Origin: Paraburkholderia ferrariae NBRC 106233 | GTDB lineage: Bacteria > Pseudomonadota > Gammaproteobacteria > Burkholderiales > Burkholderiaceae | Assembly (NCBI RefSeq): GCF_000685035.1 | Contig: NZ_BAYB01000028.1 | Coordinates: 1 to 64,000 of the forward strand | Length of the DNA stretch: 64,000 nucleotides | Reading direction: 5' to 3' | Shown: one piece after another, positions 36,018-44,500 of the stretch | Layout: every line of letters begins with the position of its first letter | How positions within the stretch are numbered: the first letter of the stretch is position 1 | Program-made: the position numbers and the translations under genes | The notes under the pieces: generated by a model | Seen by the model: only the letters and a program-made list of their open reading frames with translations | The model's database searches: none | Told to the model about the DNA's origin: nothing

Positions 36018-37613
36018 TCAGTGCGCGCCGATGCCTTCGAGCACTTCGTCGTGCTCCTCGCGCTCCTTGAGGTACGGCGTGCGGTAGCCCGAATGGACGC
36101 CCCAGTAATAGAACACGAGCGAGAACAGCGCGACCACCAGCATGTCCCAGCCGTAGGGGATCAGGTTGCTGCCGCCGAACTGCTTGCTGCCGATCAGCGA
36201 GAGGACCGCCATCGTCGGCAGGTAAGCGCACATCCACCACGCCGCCTTCAGATCCTGGCCCCAGCCCGCCCAGCCTTCCTTGCCCTGGAAGTAGAAGTAC
36301 ACCGGGAGTGCAACGACCATCAGCAGGATGATCTCGCCCGTCAGCGGCCACTTCGCCCAGTAGAGGATCAGCGAGGCGCAAACGAACGCGAACGGCGCGA
36401 TCACCTTCATGAACGGCACGGAGAGCGGACGCTCGAGGTCCGTGGCGGTGCGCTTGAGCGCCATCAGGCTGATCGGGCCGGTGAGGTACGAGATGACCGT
36501 CGCCACCGAGATCACTGCCGCGAGCGAGCTCCAGCCGCGGAAGAAGAACATGAAGATGAACGACACCAGCAGGTTGAACCACATCGCGTTGCGCGGCACG
36601 CCGTAGAACGGGTGCACGTTGCCGAACATCTTCGGCATCGTGTTGTTGCGCTCCATCGCGTAGATCATGCGCGAGGTCGTTGCCATGTAGGTCGTGCCGG
36701 TGCCGCTCGGGCTCACGAACGCGTCCACGTAGAGCAGGATCGCGAGCCAGTTCAGGTTCAGCGCAATCGCGAGTTCGGCGAACGGCGACTTGAAGTTGAA
36801 CGTGTTCCAGCCCTTGAGCACGTCGGCGGGATTGACCGCGCCGATGTACGCGATCTGCAGCAGCACGTAAATCACGAGCGCGCAGACGATCGAGCCGATC
36901 ACCGCGAACGGAATGCTCTTCGACGGATTGCGTGCTTCACCCGCGAGGTTGATCGGGCTCTGGAAGCCGTTGAACGCGAACACGATGCCGCTCGTCGCAA
37001 CCGCCGTGAACACCGCCGACCAGCCATAGGGCGCGAAATCGGTCGACTGGCCGAAGTTCTCGTGGTGAAAGCCCGTGGACATCAGGCCGATGATGGTCAG
37101 GCCCGGGATGATGAACTTGAAGATCGTGATGGCGCTATTGGCGCGCGCGAACAGCGTCACGCCCCAATAGTTGAGCATGAAGTACACGATCACGAGCAGC
37201 GCCGAGAGCGATAACCCGGAGTGGGTTAGCGACCCATCGACAAAGAGCGCGTGCGCCCATGGGTAGGGCCAGGTGCTCATGTACTGGATGGAGGCTTCGG
37301 CCTCGATGGGAATCACCGAAACGATGGCGATCCAGTTGGCCCAGGCGCTGATGAAACCCACCAGGGCGCCGTGCGAGTAGCGGGCGTAGCGAACCATGCC
37401 GCCCGACTCCGGGAACATCGCGCCGAGTTCGGCGTAGGTCAGGGCAATGGCCAGAATGACCACGGCGCCGATGATCCACGCGCAGATGGCGGCCGGACCT
37501 GCAATCTTCGCCGCTTTCCATGCGCCGAACAGCCAGCCCGAACCGATGATCGAGCCGAGGCCCGTAAACATCAGCGCAAACGGGCCGATGTTCCGTTGAA
37601 TAGAACTTTTCAC
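36018..37613 (-). CDS. APC-family amino acid permease
   Basis: A 531-residue integral membrane protein with about 12 hydrophobic segments. The N-terminal GLGSIIGSGWLFG is the substrate-contacting unwound helix 1 of APC transporters, and FAFNGFQSPINLAGEARNPSKSIP marks helix 6 and the following loop. Probably a proton-coupled amino acid importer; substrate unknown. Start is GTG 37613 after CAGGAGAAGAC, which gives MKSSIQRNIG; earlier in-frame codons add a hydrophilic leader not seen in the family. It is monocistronic. Confidence 0.85.
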   Translation of the reverse strand: MKSSIQRNIGPFALMFTGLGSIIGSGWLFGAWKAAKIAGPAAICAWIIGAVVILAIALTYAELGAMFPESGGMVRYARYSHGALVGFISAWANWIAIVSVIPIEAEASIQYMSTWPYPWAHALFVDGSLTHSGLSLSALLVIVYFMLNYWGVTLFARANSAITIFKFIIPGLTIIGLMSTGFHHENFGQSTDFAPYGWSAVFTAVATSGIVFAFNGFQSPINLAGEARNPSKSIPFAVIGSIVCALVIYVLLQIAYIGAVNPADVLKGWNTFNFKSPFAELAIALNLNWLAILLYVDAFVSPSGTGTTYMATTSRMIYAMERNNTMPKMFGNVHPFYGVPRNAMWFNLLVSFIFMFFFRGWSSLAAVISVATVISYLTGPISLMALKRTATDLERPLSVPFMKVIAPFAFVCASLILYWAKWPLTGEIILLMVVALPVYFYFQGKEGWAGWGQDLKAAWWMCAYLPTMAVLSLIGSKQFGGSNLIPYGWDMLVVALFSLVFYYWGVHSGYRTPYLKEREEHDEVLEGIGAH

Positions 37614-37876
37614 GTCTTCTCCTGTTTCAAGAGCAGTTCGACACCGGGAGCCCCGTCTGTTGTGCGGGCGGGTTTTCACGGTAGTCGCACCTGCGCGCAC
37701 TCCTGCGATTGCACCCGTAGGCGCAACCTTCGCGCGGCGCGTAGTTTAACGGTTGCACTGCCAAAAGGCGCCAAAAATCTGCGGCCCTCTACAAAAAAAA
37801 CGCCATTAACGCAAGGTTTGTAAGCTCTTGTTTCGACCCTAACGTAAAAAAACATCCAGAAGGGGGAGTCTTCTAG

Positions 37877-37905
37877 TTGACCTTCCGAGCAATTCGCCGT
37901 ATAAA
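37877..37905 (+). promoter_or_regulatory. Sigma-70 promoter of cspA
   Basis: TTGACC (37877-37882) and TATAAA (37900-37905) are separated by exactly 17 bp, the best promoter match in the window. A start near 37912 gives a leader of about 137 nt before cspA, as in other cold-shock genes. Confidence 0.85.
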
Positions 37906-37911
37906 GTGCGG

Positions 37912-38048
37912 GCAGGATTTCAGGCGGCGAGTATGATTAGGTCTCTCGTAGTTCGCCCATCAACGGTACTCCGGCTGGTCCCATACCCCTTCCTTGATTT
38001 TCATGCACCTCTTTGGCTTCGGCCTCATTTCATCTTTAGGAAAGTAAT
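37912..38048 (+). ncRNA. Long 5' leader of cspA mRNA (possible thermosensor)
   Basis: About 137 nt of non-coding RNA between the predicted start and the cspA ATG. Cold-shock mRNAs often refold in such leaders to expose the ribosome-binding site in the cold. TTTAGGAAAGTAAT gives AGGA 8 nt before the ATG. The element is inferred from promoter position; no fold was computed. Confidence 0.5.
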
Positions 38049-38252
38049 ATGGAAACCGGTACCGTCAAGTGGTTCAATGACGCAAAGGGCTTTGGCTTCA
38101 TCACTCCGGACGGCGGCGGCGAAGACCTGTTCGCGCACTTCTCGGAAATCAAGGTCGACGGCTTCAAGACGCTGCAAGAAAACCAAAAGGTGCAGTTCGA
38201 AGTTCGTACGGGCCCGAAGGGCAAGCAAGCCGCGAACATCAAGCCGGTCTAA
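38049..38252 (+). CDS. cspA: Cold-shock protein CspA family
   Basis: A 67-residue single cold-shock domain, the typical length. RNA-binding motifs RNP1 (KGFGFI, residues 15-20) and RNP2 (LFAHF, about 29-33) are intact. It binds single-stranded RNA/DNA and acts as an RNA chaperone. The gene has its own strong promoter and long leader, and two stem-loops after the stop. Burkholderia genomes carry several copies; this one is not necessarily cold-specific. Confidence 0.95.
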   Translation: METGTVKWFNDAKGFGFITPDGGGEDLFAHFSEIKVDGFKTLQENQKVQFEVRTGPKGKQAANIKPV

Positions 38253-38267
38253 GCGTACATTGCCCCA

Positions 38268-38291
38268 CAGAATCCCTGACCTGGGATTCTG
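38268..38291 (+). repeat. 3' stem-loop of cspA transcript
   Basis: CAGAATCCC (38268-38276) and GGGATTCTG (38283-38291) form a perfect 9-bp stem with a 6-nt loop, 15 nt after the stop codon. No T-tract follows, so it looks like a stabilising 3' structure ahead of the real terminator. Confidence 0.6.
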
Positions 38292-38309
38292 CCTGGCAAG
38301 CTTACCGAA

Positions 38310-38345
38310 AAACCCCACGCTTCCTCTGGAAGGTGGGGTTTTTTC
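38310..38345. terminator. Terminator after cspA
   Basis: AACCCCAC..TTCC-TCT-GGAA.GTGGGGTT with T6 following and A4 before. It separates cspA from the convergent Hsp70-family gene and can serve both. Confidence 0.85.
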
Positions 38346-38354
38346 TTGGGTGCT

Positions 38355-39617
38355 TCAGCCGAACAGGCGCTGCGCGTGGATGCCGAGGCCCGTCGCCACG
38401 CTGGCGAGGCGGTCGCCGAACACCGGCCGCGCGTGCGCAAACGCTCCGGCAAGCGCCTCGGTGAGGAACAGAAGGCCCGTCGAGCCGCCGGTGAAATAGA
38501 GCGCGTTCACGTCGGCCGACTTGACGCCCGCCGCCTGCACCGTCTCGCGCGCCGCTTCCACGATACGGCGGGTCTCTTCGCGGCCCGCTTCGACCAGTTG
38601 GGCGTCGTCGAAGGCAAGGCGCAGATCCGCCTCCACCGCCTCCAGATCGATCATGGTCTGGCCGCCCGCCGAAACACCGATCTTCGCCTCTTCGCCGCGC
38701 GCCGCCAGCGCGTGCCCCAGACGCCGCTCCACCACGCGCATCAGGCGGTCGTGGTGCCGCGCGTCGCGGTACAGGTGGCGCATGAGCTTGAGCTCGGCCG
38801 CCCGCCTGGGCGTGTACACCGTATTGATCAGGTGCCAGGTCGCGAGATCGAAATACACGCGGTTCGGCACTTCGCGCCCTTCCGGATCGAGCGACTGGTA
38901 GCCGATTTCGCGCAGGATCGTCGCGAGTTCGACGCGGCGGTCGAAATCGGTGCCCGCAACGTGGACGCCATGGTGCGCGAGCACATCGTCCTTGCGTTCG
39001 AGCCGCTGCATGCGCTGCGGCCCCACCCGCACGAGCGAGAAGTCCGAAGTACCGCCGCCGATATCCGCCACCAGCACGAGCCCCTCCTCCGTGAGACGCG
39101 ACTCGTAATCGAACGCGGCGGCGATGGGTTCGTACTGGAACTGGATTTGCCGGAATCCCACCGAGCGCGCGGCCGCCTCGAGCTGGTCCTGCGCGAGCTG
39201 GTCGGCACGCGGATCCTCGTCGACGAAGAACACCGGGCGGCCCAGCACCGCGCGCTCGATCGGCGCGCCGGCGCAGGCTTCGGCGCTGCGTTTGAGGTGA
39301 TCCACGAAGATCGCGATGATGTCCGTGTAGCGGATCGCGCTGCCGTCGCCGAGGTCGGTCGTGCTCTCCGCCAGCGCCGAACCGAGGATGCTCTTCATCG
39401 AGCGCATCAGGCGCCCGTCGAAGCCGTCGATATAGGACGCGAGCGCGGCCCGGCCGAACTCGCGGGTGTGCTCGTCGGTATTGAAGAACACGGCAGTGGG
39501 CAGCGTAACGTGCGCATCCTCCACGGGCGCGAGCCGCATGGCGCCGCCGGACGCGGCTGCGGGCAGCGCCACCGCAGAATTGGAGGTCCCGAAGTCAATC
39601 GCGCAGAACGTGTTCAT
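38355..39617 (-). CDS. yegD: Hsp70-family protein (YegD type)
   Basis: A 420-residue protein with the actin/Hsp70 nucleotide-binding fold: phosphate-1 loop IDFGTSNSAVAL at residues 6-17, phosphate-2 loop VADIGGGTSDFSLV near residue 200, and the adenosine motif YFTGGSTGL near 375. It lacks the usual Hsp70 substrate-binding domain (DnaK is about 640 residues), as in E. coli YegD. Client and role are unknown. ATG 39617 starts directly before the phosphate-1 loop. It lies alone, ending at the cspA terminator. Confidence 0.85.
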   Translation of the reverse strand: MNTFCAIDFGTSNSAVALPAAASGGAMRLAPVEDAHVTLPTAVFFNTDEHTREFGRAALASYIDGFDGRLMRSMKSILGSALAESTTDLGDGSAIRYTDIIAIFVDHLKRSAEACAGAPIERAVLGRPVFFVDEDPRADQLAQDQLEAAARSVGFRQIQFQYEPIAAAFDYESRLTEEGLVLVADIGGGTSDFSLVRVGPQRMQRLERKDDVLAHHGVHVAGTDFDRRVELATILREIGYQSLDPEGREVPNRVYFDLATWHLINTVYTPRRAAELKLMRHLYRDARHHDRLMRVVERRLGHALAARGEEAKIGVSAGGQTMIDLEAVEADLRLAFDDAQLVEAGREETRRIVEAARETVQAAGVKSADVNALYFTGGSTGLLFLTEALAGAFAHARPVFGDRLASVATGLGIHAQRLFG

Positions 39618-39738
39618 GGCAGAAAAGCACCGCGCAGGAGCTGCGCAGCGCGAGGGATGGGCTGGGAGGACGGGCTTTGTATCACGAAACTCCGGCAACC
39701 GGCAACCGCGGCCCTTTCAGGAACACTGGCGCAATAAG

Positions 39739-39764
39739 AAACGCGCGGCAAGCCGCGCGTTTTG
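39739..39764 (-). terminator. Terminator after the nitroreductase gene
   Basis: A 10-bp perfect stem (AACGCGCGGC with GCCGCGCGTT, 2-nt loop). On the minus strand it is followed by TCTTATTG. Probably terminates the leftward nitroreductase transcript. Confidence 0.6.
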
Positions 39765-39815
39765 TCTGATTTTTGGCGTTGGCCGCCAGCGGGCTTCGCG
39801 CCCAGACTCCGGGAT

Positions 39816-40418
39816 TCAGCCCTTGAACGGCTGCTTCCAGGCCCCTTCGTAGGCGATGTCGCCGACGGCCGAGCGCGTGCGCTCCGCCTTCTCGCGGTCG
39901 CGCAGCACGGGCTCGAGCTTTTCGCTGTCGCCGTAGTGGCCGATCGAGATGATCGCGAGCGGTTCCACGTCGTTCGGCAGCGCGAATTCGGTGCGGAATG
40001 CATTGACGTCGAAGCCGCTCATCTGGTGCGCAGCCAGACCCAGCGCATGCGCCTGCAGCACCAGCGACATGGCTGCCGCGCCCGCATCGTACTGCGCCGT
40101 GCGATTGACCTCGCCCTTCGCGGTAAGCGTTTGTGCCGTCACCGCGATCAGCACCGGAGCCGGTGCATTCCATTGCTGGTTGAACGGCACGAGCGTGGCG
40201 AACGCGCGCTTGAACGCGGTTTCGTTCGCGGTGCGGTCGAACACGAGGAAACGCCACGGCTGCAGGTTGTAGCCCGAGGGCGCCCAGCGCGCCGCCTCGA
40301 TCACCGCGTGCAGCGCCTCGCGGCTCACCGGCTCGTTCGAATACGCGCGCGGGCTCCAGCGGCCGGCGATCAGTTCATGGATGGGCACGGCTGTCGGTGC
40401 GGGTTTGTGCTTCGTCAT
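39816..40418 (-). CDS. Nitroreductase-family protein
   Basis: A 200-residue FMN-dependent oxidoreductase of the nitroreductase fold. The N-terminal GRWSPRAYSNEPVSREALHAVIEAARWAPSGYNLQPWRF carries the FMN phosphate-binding RxSxR-like segment and the SxxNxQPW block; the C-terminal region contains the IISIGHYG strand. It reduces nitro compounds or quinones with NAD(P)H; natural substrate unknown. The ATG at 40418 follows AAGGACAGACAAGGC. Confidence 0.85.
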   Translation of the reverse strand: MTKHKPAPTAVPIHELIAGRWSPRAYSNEPVSREALHAVIEAARWAPSGYNLQPWRFLVFDRTANETAFKRAFATLVPFNQQWNAPAPVLIAVTAQTLTAKGEVNRTAQYDAGAAAMSLVLQAHALGLAAHQMSGFDVNAFRTEFALPNDVEPLAIISIGHYGDSEKLEPVLRDREKAERTRSAVGDIAYEGAWKQPFKG

Positions 40419-40540
40419 GCCTTGTCTGTCCTTGGTGTGTTCGGGCGCACGCCCGGGGGACACTAGGATAACCGCGCGGTGTGAATCGTGCTGATACATC
40501 CTCGGCAGGGCCGGTGCGCCACTGCACGCCGCGGCGGTGC

Positions 40541-41824
40541 TCAGACCGCCTGCACGCCCACGGCGCGAGGGCCGCGGTTGATCCGCAGCACGAGCAGCGA
40601 AGCGACGAGGCACAGGCCGCCCGAGATCATCGACGCCACGGTATAGGTGCCGAGGCTCGAGCGCAGGAGGCCCGCGCCGTAGGCCGCGAACGCCGCGCCC
40701 AGTTGGTGCCCCGCCACCACCCAGCCGAACACCACGGGCGCGCGCTCCTTGCCGTAGACGTCGGTCGCGAGACGCACCGTCGGCGGCACCGTCGCGATCC
40801 AGTCGAGGCCATAGAACACGGCGAAGATCGGCAGCCCGAAGAAGTCGATGCCGAACGCATGCGGCAGGTAGATCAGCGAAAGCCCGCGCAGCCCGTAGTA
40901 CCAGAACAGCAGCACGCGGCTGTTGAAGCGGTCGGAAAGCCAGCCCGAGAGGGTCGTGCCGAACAGGTCGAATACGCCCATCGTGGCGAGCAGCGAAGCG
41001 CCCTGCACTTCCGTCATGCCGTAGTCGCCGCACATGGCGATCAGGTGCGTGCCGATGTAGCCGTTCGTGCTCGCGCCGCAAATGAAGAAGCTGAAAAAGA
41101 GCAGCCAGAAGTCGCGGGTGCGGCTGGCCGAGGTGAGCGCGCCGAATGCGATCTTGAGCGGATTGCCCTGCGGCTGCGGCGGTGCGACGGGCGTGTCGTG
41201 GCCCTCGCCGAAGGGGCGCAGCGCCATGTCGGCGGGCCGCTCGGGCAGCAGAAAGGCCACGAGCGGAATCACCACGGCCGCCGCTGCCGCCACCACGAGC
41301 ACCACGGGCTGCCAGCCGTACTTCTGCGCAATCGCCGCGAGAAAGGGCAGGAACACCAGTTGCCCCGTGGCCGAGCTCGCAGTGAGAATGCCCATCGCGA
41401 GGCCGCGGTGCGACGTGAACCAGCGCGTCACCACGGTGGCCGAAAGCGAAAGCGCGGCCACGCCCGTAGCGCCGCCCACCATCACGCCCCAGATCAGCAC
41501 CATCTGCCACGGATGTGTCATCAGCGACGAAAGCGCCACGCCCGCGCCCATGGTGGCAAGCGCGGCAAGGAGCGTCGGGCGCACGCCGAAGCGCTGCATC
41601 GCCGCCGCCGCGAACGGTCCCATCAGGCCGTACAGCGCAATGTTCACCGAAATCGCGAGCGAAATCGTCGCGCGGCTCCAGCCGAACTGATGCTCGAGCG
41701 GCACCATCATCACGCTCGGCGTGGCGCGCGTGCCCGCGGCCGCCAGCAGCACCAGAAACACCACCGCCACGACGAGCCACCCGTAGTGGAAACGCCCGCC
41801 GACCATCCTCGCTGCCCAGTTCAT
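40541..41824 (-). CDS. MFS transporter
   Basis: A 427-residue major facilitator with about 12 hydrophobic segments. The substrate class is unclear; the sequence resembles the oxalate/monocarboxylate-like MFS group (PLEHQFGWSRATISLAISVN near residue 45, LSDRFNSR loop after helix 8). It is divergent from a TetR-family gene, and the spacer holds two near-identical palindromes, so repression by that regulator with relief by an unknown ligand is likely. The ATG at 41824 follows AGGAGCGAGG. Confidence 0.85.
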   Translation of the reverse strand: MNWAARMVGGRFHYGWLVVAVVFLVLLAAAGTRATPSVMMVPLEHQFGWSRATISLAISVNIALYGLMGPFAAAAMQRFGVRPTLLAALATMGAGVALSSLMTHPWQMVLIWGVMVGGATGVAALSLSATVVTRWFTSHRGLAMGILTASSATGQLVFLPFLAAIAQKYGWQPVVLVVAAAAAVVIPLVAFLLPERPADMALRPFGEGHDTPVAPPQPQGNPLKIAFGALTSASRTRDFWLLFFSFFICGASTNGYIGTHLIAMCGDYGMTEVQGASLLATMGVFDLFGTTLSGWLSDRFNSRVLLFWYYGLRGLSLIYLPHAFGIDFFGLPIFAVFYGLDWIATVPPTVRLATDVYGKERAPVVFGWVVAGHQLGAAFAAYGAGLLRSSLGTYTVASMISGGLCLVASLLVLRINRGPRAVGVQAV

Positions 41825-41894
41825 CCTCGCTCCTGTTGTACCGTGCCCAGCCCCGATCGTCGATTGCGCCTCATGGACGCCGCAGCAACAATTT

Positions 41895-41910
41895 GTTACC
41901 GATCGGTCAC
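41895..41910. promoter_or_regulatory. TetR-type operator 1
   Basis: GTTACCGATCGGTCAC contains the perfect inner palindrome ACCGATCGGT. Its reverse complement recurs with one or two changes at 41929-41944. It lies between the divergent MFS and tetR genes, where it would cover promoters of both. Confidence 0.75.
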
Positions 41911-41928
41911 AAGTGTGTTGCGATAGTA

Positions 41929-41944
41929 GTGACCGCTCGGTAAC
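41929..41944. promoter_or_regulatory. TetR-type operator 2
   Basis: GTGACCGCTCGGTAAC; its reverse complement GTTACCGAGCGGTCAC differs from operator 1 at a single base. Centre-to-centre spacing is 34 bp, about three helical turns, which suits cooperative binding of two dimers. Confidence 0.75.
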
Positions 41945-41975
41945 ATGTCAAGCAGCAACCACCGGCGAGAATTCC

Positions 41976-42593
41976 ATGACCGATCATTCCCCCACCCCGC
42001 GCGCGCGCCGCACGAGCAAGCCGCGCGCGCAGGAGCATCTGCTGCTCGCAGCGGACGAACTGTTCTATCGGGAAGGCGTGCGCGCCGTGGGCGTCGAGGC
42101 CGTCGTCGAGCGCGCGGGCGTCAACAAGATGAGCCTGTACCGCCAATTCTCGTCGAAGGACGACCTGGTCGTCGCGTATCTGAAGCGCTGCGACGAGCGC
42201 TTTTTCGACCGCCTGGAAGCGAGCGTCGCGAAACATCCGGGCGAGCCGGTCAAGCAGTTGCTCCAGTATTTCGAAGACCTGGCGCAGCGCGCCTCGGCGG
42301 CCGATTACCGGGGCTGCCCGTTCGTGAACGTCGCAGCCGAATTTCCGGACGCTTCGCACCCGGCGCGCCATTCGGTTGCCGAGAACAAGGCGAAGCTGAT
42401 CGCGCGGCTCACCACGCTCGCCGGGCAAGCGCAGGCCGCGGACCCCGCGGCCCTCGCCGACGAACTCGCCCTGCTGATCGAAGGTATTTATGCGGCAAGC
42501 CAGACCTACGGCCCGGGTTGCGGCCCGATCCTCGCCGGACCGCGCATGGCGAAGCGGCTGATCGAGGCGGCCTGCCCGGCGCCGGTAAAATAG
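41976..42593 (+). CDS. TetR-family transcriptional regulator
   Basis: A 205-residue repressor-like protein. The N-terminal helix-turn-helix (residues 20-65) shows ADELFYREGVRAVGVEAVVERAGVNKMSLYRQFSSKDDLV, the classic TetR motif. The C-terminal ligand domain resembles the TetR_C subclass in which a Cys-Pro pair (YRGCPFVNV, near residue 110) is frequent. It is divergent from the MFS gene and flanked by two operator palindromes. The ligand is unknown. The ATG at 41976 is the first in frame beyond the operators. Confidence 0.9.
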   Translation: MTDHSPTPRARRTSKPRAQEHLLLAADELFYREGVRAVGVEAVVERAGVNKMSLYRQFSSKDDLVVAYLKRCDERFFDRLEASVAKHPGEPVKQLLQYFEDLAQRASAADYRGCPFVNVAAEFPDASHPARHSVAENKAKLIARLTTLAGQAQAADPAALADELALLIEGIYAASQTYGPGCGPILAGPRMAKRLIEAACPAPVK

Positions 42594-42597
42594 CGCG

Positions 42598-43245
42598 ATG
42601 ACCGATACCGCCTCAGCCCCCGCCCACGCCGACGTTCTTGCCGCCACGCGCCACTGGCTCACGCGCGCCGTGATCGGCCTGAACCTGTGCCCGTTCGCGA
42701 AGAGCGTGCACGTGAAGCAGCAGATCCGCTATGTGGTGAGCGAGGCGACCGGTCTGGAAGGCGTCCTTGTCGATCTCGAAGCGGAACTCAAGACACTCGA
42801 CGCCGCCGACCCCGAGCAGATCGACACGACCCTGCTGATTCTGCCTCGCGCGCTAGCCGATTTTCTGGATTTCAACGACGCGCTCTATTTCGCCGACCGG
42901 CTGCTTCAGCAGCTACGGCTCGAAGGCACGCTGCAGATCGCGAGTTTTCATCCGCAGTACCAGTTCGACGGCAGCGAGCCGGGCGACATCGAAAATTACA
43001 CGAACCGCACCCCTTATCCGATCCTGCATCTGCTGCGCGAAGCGAGCATCGAGCGCGCAACCGAAGCATTCCCGGATGCCGCCGATATCTACGAACGCAA
43101 TCAGGCGACGCTGCGCCGGCTCGGCCTGCAAGGCTGGCAGGACTGGATGGCCGGCGGCGACGGCGAAGGTGGCGACAGTGGCGGAGGCAGCAACGCCCCC
43201 CGCCGGGCCGGCGCTCAGGCCGATCAGTCAGATCAGGCCGATTAA
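42598..43245 (+). CDS. DUF1415 protein
   Basis: A 215-residue protein. Residues 10-185 match DUF1415: TRHWLTRAVIGLNLCPFAKSV, the ILPRAL strand, then IASFHPQYQFDG and NYTNRTPYPILHLLREASIERA. The last 25 residues are Gly/Ser/Asp-rich low complexity. Function unknown. Four bases separate it from the tetR stop. No Shine-Dalgarno is seen; a TAAAAT -10-like hexamer at 42586-42591 lies just 6 nt before the ATG, so the mRNA may be leaderless, or translation may be coupled to tetR. Confidence 0.8.
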   Translation: MTDTASAPAHADVLAATRHWLTRAVIGLNLCPFAKSVHVKQQIRYVVSEATGLEGVLVDLEAELKTLDAADPEQIDTTLLILPRALADFLDFNDALYFADRLLQQLRLEGTLQIASFHPQYQFDGSEPGDIENYTNRTPYPILHLLREASIERATEAFPDAADIYERNQATLRRLGLQGWQDWMAGGDGEGGDSGGGSNAPRRAGAQADQSDQAD

Positions 43246-43250
43246 TCAGA

Positions 43251-44129
43251 TCAGGCAGACGGTTCTTCGTCCGCAGTCGCATGGGACGGCCCGTTGCCGG
43301 CATCGTCGACGAAGAATCGCTCGTTGAGTTCGGCAAGGCCGAAGGTCGCGAGAATCTCGGTCAGCCGTTCGGCGGGCCGACGCCGCGGCAGATCCTTGTA
43401 TTGGGCAACGATGAGTTCGTTCTTCATCGAGTGCTCCCACCCCACCAGTTCCGTCACGCTCACCTGGTACCCGTGGGCCTCCAGCTGCAGACAGCGCAGC
43501 ACGTTCGTGATCTGGCTGCCGAACTCGCGCGTGTGCAGCGGATGGCGCCAGATTTCGGTGAGCGCCTGGCCAAGCGACTTGCCTTTGTTGCGCCGCAGCA
43601 CGCCCGCCACCTCGGCCTGACAGCACGGCACGACCACGATATGGCGCGCGCGCTTCTTGAGCGCGAAACGTAGCGCGTCGTCGGTGGCCGTGTCGCAGGC
43701 GTGCAGCGCCGTCACCATATCGACGGTGGGCGGCAGCGCATCCGACGCGATCGAGTCCGCCACGGACAAATTCAGAAACGACATCCCTTCGAAACCTAGC
43801 CGCTTCGCAAGATCGCGCGAGCGCTGCACGAGTTCGTCGCGCGTTTCGATGCCGAAGATGTGCGACTGGTCATGAAGCGCCTTGAAAAACAGGTCGTAAA
43901 GGATAAAACCAAGATAGGACTTGCCGGCGCCGTGATCGACGAGCGTGATGTCGCGGCCATCCTGTTTGAGGTCCTTGAGAAGGGGCTCGATGAACTGGAA
44001 CAGGTGATAGACCTGCTTGAGCTTGCGGCGGCTATCCTGATTCATCTTGCCGTCGCGCGTCAGGATGTGGAGCTCCTGGAGGAGTTCGACAGACTGGTTC
44101 GGACGGATTTCGTAAGTCTTGCTGGACAT
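43251..44129 (-). CDS. SAM-dependent methyltransferase (RNA-type, Methyltransf_32-like)
   Basis: A 292-residue methyltransferase. The motif I region is LVDHGAGKSYLGFILYD near residue 65, the second nucleotide contact IETRDELVQRS, and a downstream HACDTATDDALRFALKKRARHIVVVPCCQAE block. The PCCQ cluster is characteristic of Methyltransf_32/METTL25-like proteins, several of which modify RNA. Substrate unknown. The stop is 5 bp beyond that of the convergent DUF1415 gene. Confidence 0.75.
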   Translation of the reverse strand: MSSKTYEIRPNQSVELLQELHILTRDGKMNQDSRRKLKQVYHLFQFIEPLLKDLKQDGRDITLVDHGAGKSYLGFILYDLFFKALHDQSHIFGIETRDELVQRSRDLAKRLGFEGMSFLNLSVADSIASDALPPTVDMVTALHACDTATDDALRFALKKRARHIVVVPCCQAEVAGVLRRNKGKSLGQALTEIWRHPLHTREFGSQITNVLRCLQLEAHGYQVSVTELVGWEHSMKNELIVAQYKDLPRRRPAERLTEILATFGLAELNERFFVDDAGNGPSHATADEEPSA

Positions 44130-44500
44130 CGTGCGGGCGAAGGAGAGACGTCTTTTATCGGGAAACGTGCGACAGGCGACGGAAGGAAGAAGATTTACCT
44201 GCCATTTTACGAAAAAAGCACGACGTGGCCGTCATAAAGCAAAAGTCGCAGGCGGCCCGCAGCGTCCGGAACGCTGACCCCACGTCCGGACGGCAGGGAG
44301 GGGTTGATTAAAAGAGACACGGCGGACATCCGTCCCCGATGTCCACAAAGGACCACTGGGAGCGTGACCAGCCGGCAATGCACCGGCCGGCGCGTATGGG
44401 AGGTCGCTCCGGCACCACCGGCGGCGACAGAACAGGCACGTGGCAGTCTATCGTTGCTCGGGAAGCGCACGATGCTGCACGTCCTTGCACGAGGCTTGCA
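44130..44500. other. Spacer between divergent genes, one inverted repeat
   Basis: About 370 bp without a supported gene. It holds the GGACATC/GATGTCC inverted repeat listed separately, and presumably the promoters of both neighbours. No good -10/-35 pair is seen. Confidence 0.4.
44324..44344. repeat. Inverted repeat upstream of the 106-residue orphan gene
   Basis: GGACATC (44324-44330) and GATGTCC (44338-44344) are perfect 7-bp arms with a 7-nt spacer, 157 bp before the next ATG. Operator or RNA hairpin; no partner is evident. Confidence 0.4.

Noticed and set aside
40481..41926. A 481-codon plus-strand frame opposite the MFS gene
   Set aside because: Antisense of a clear membrane transporter; the translation is His/Arg/Ala-rich and crosses the two TetR operators.
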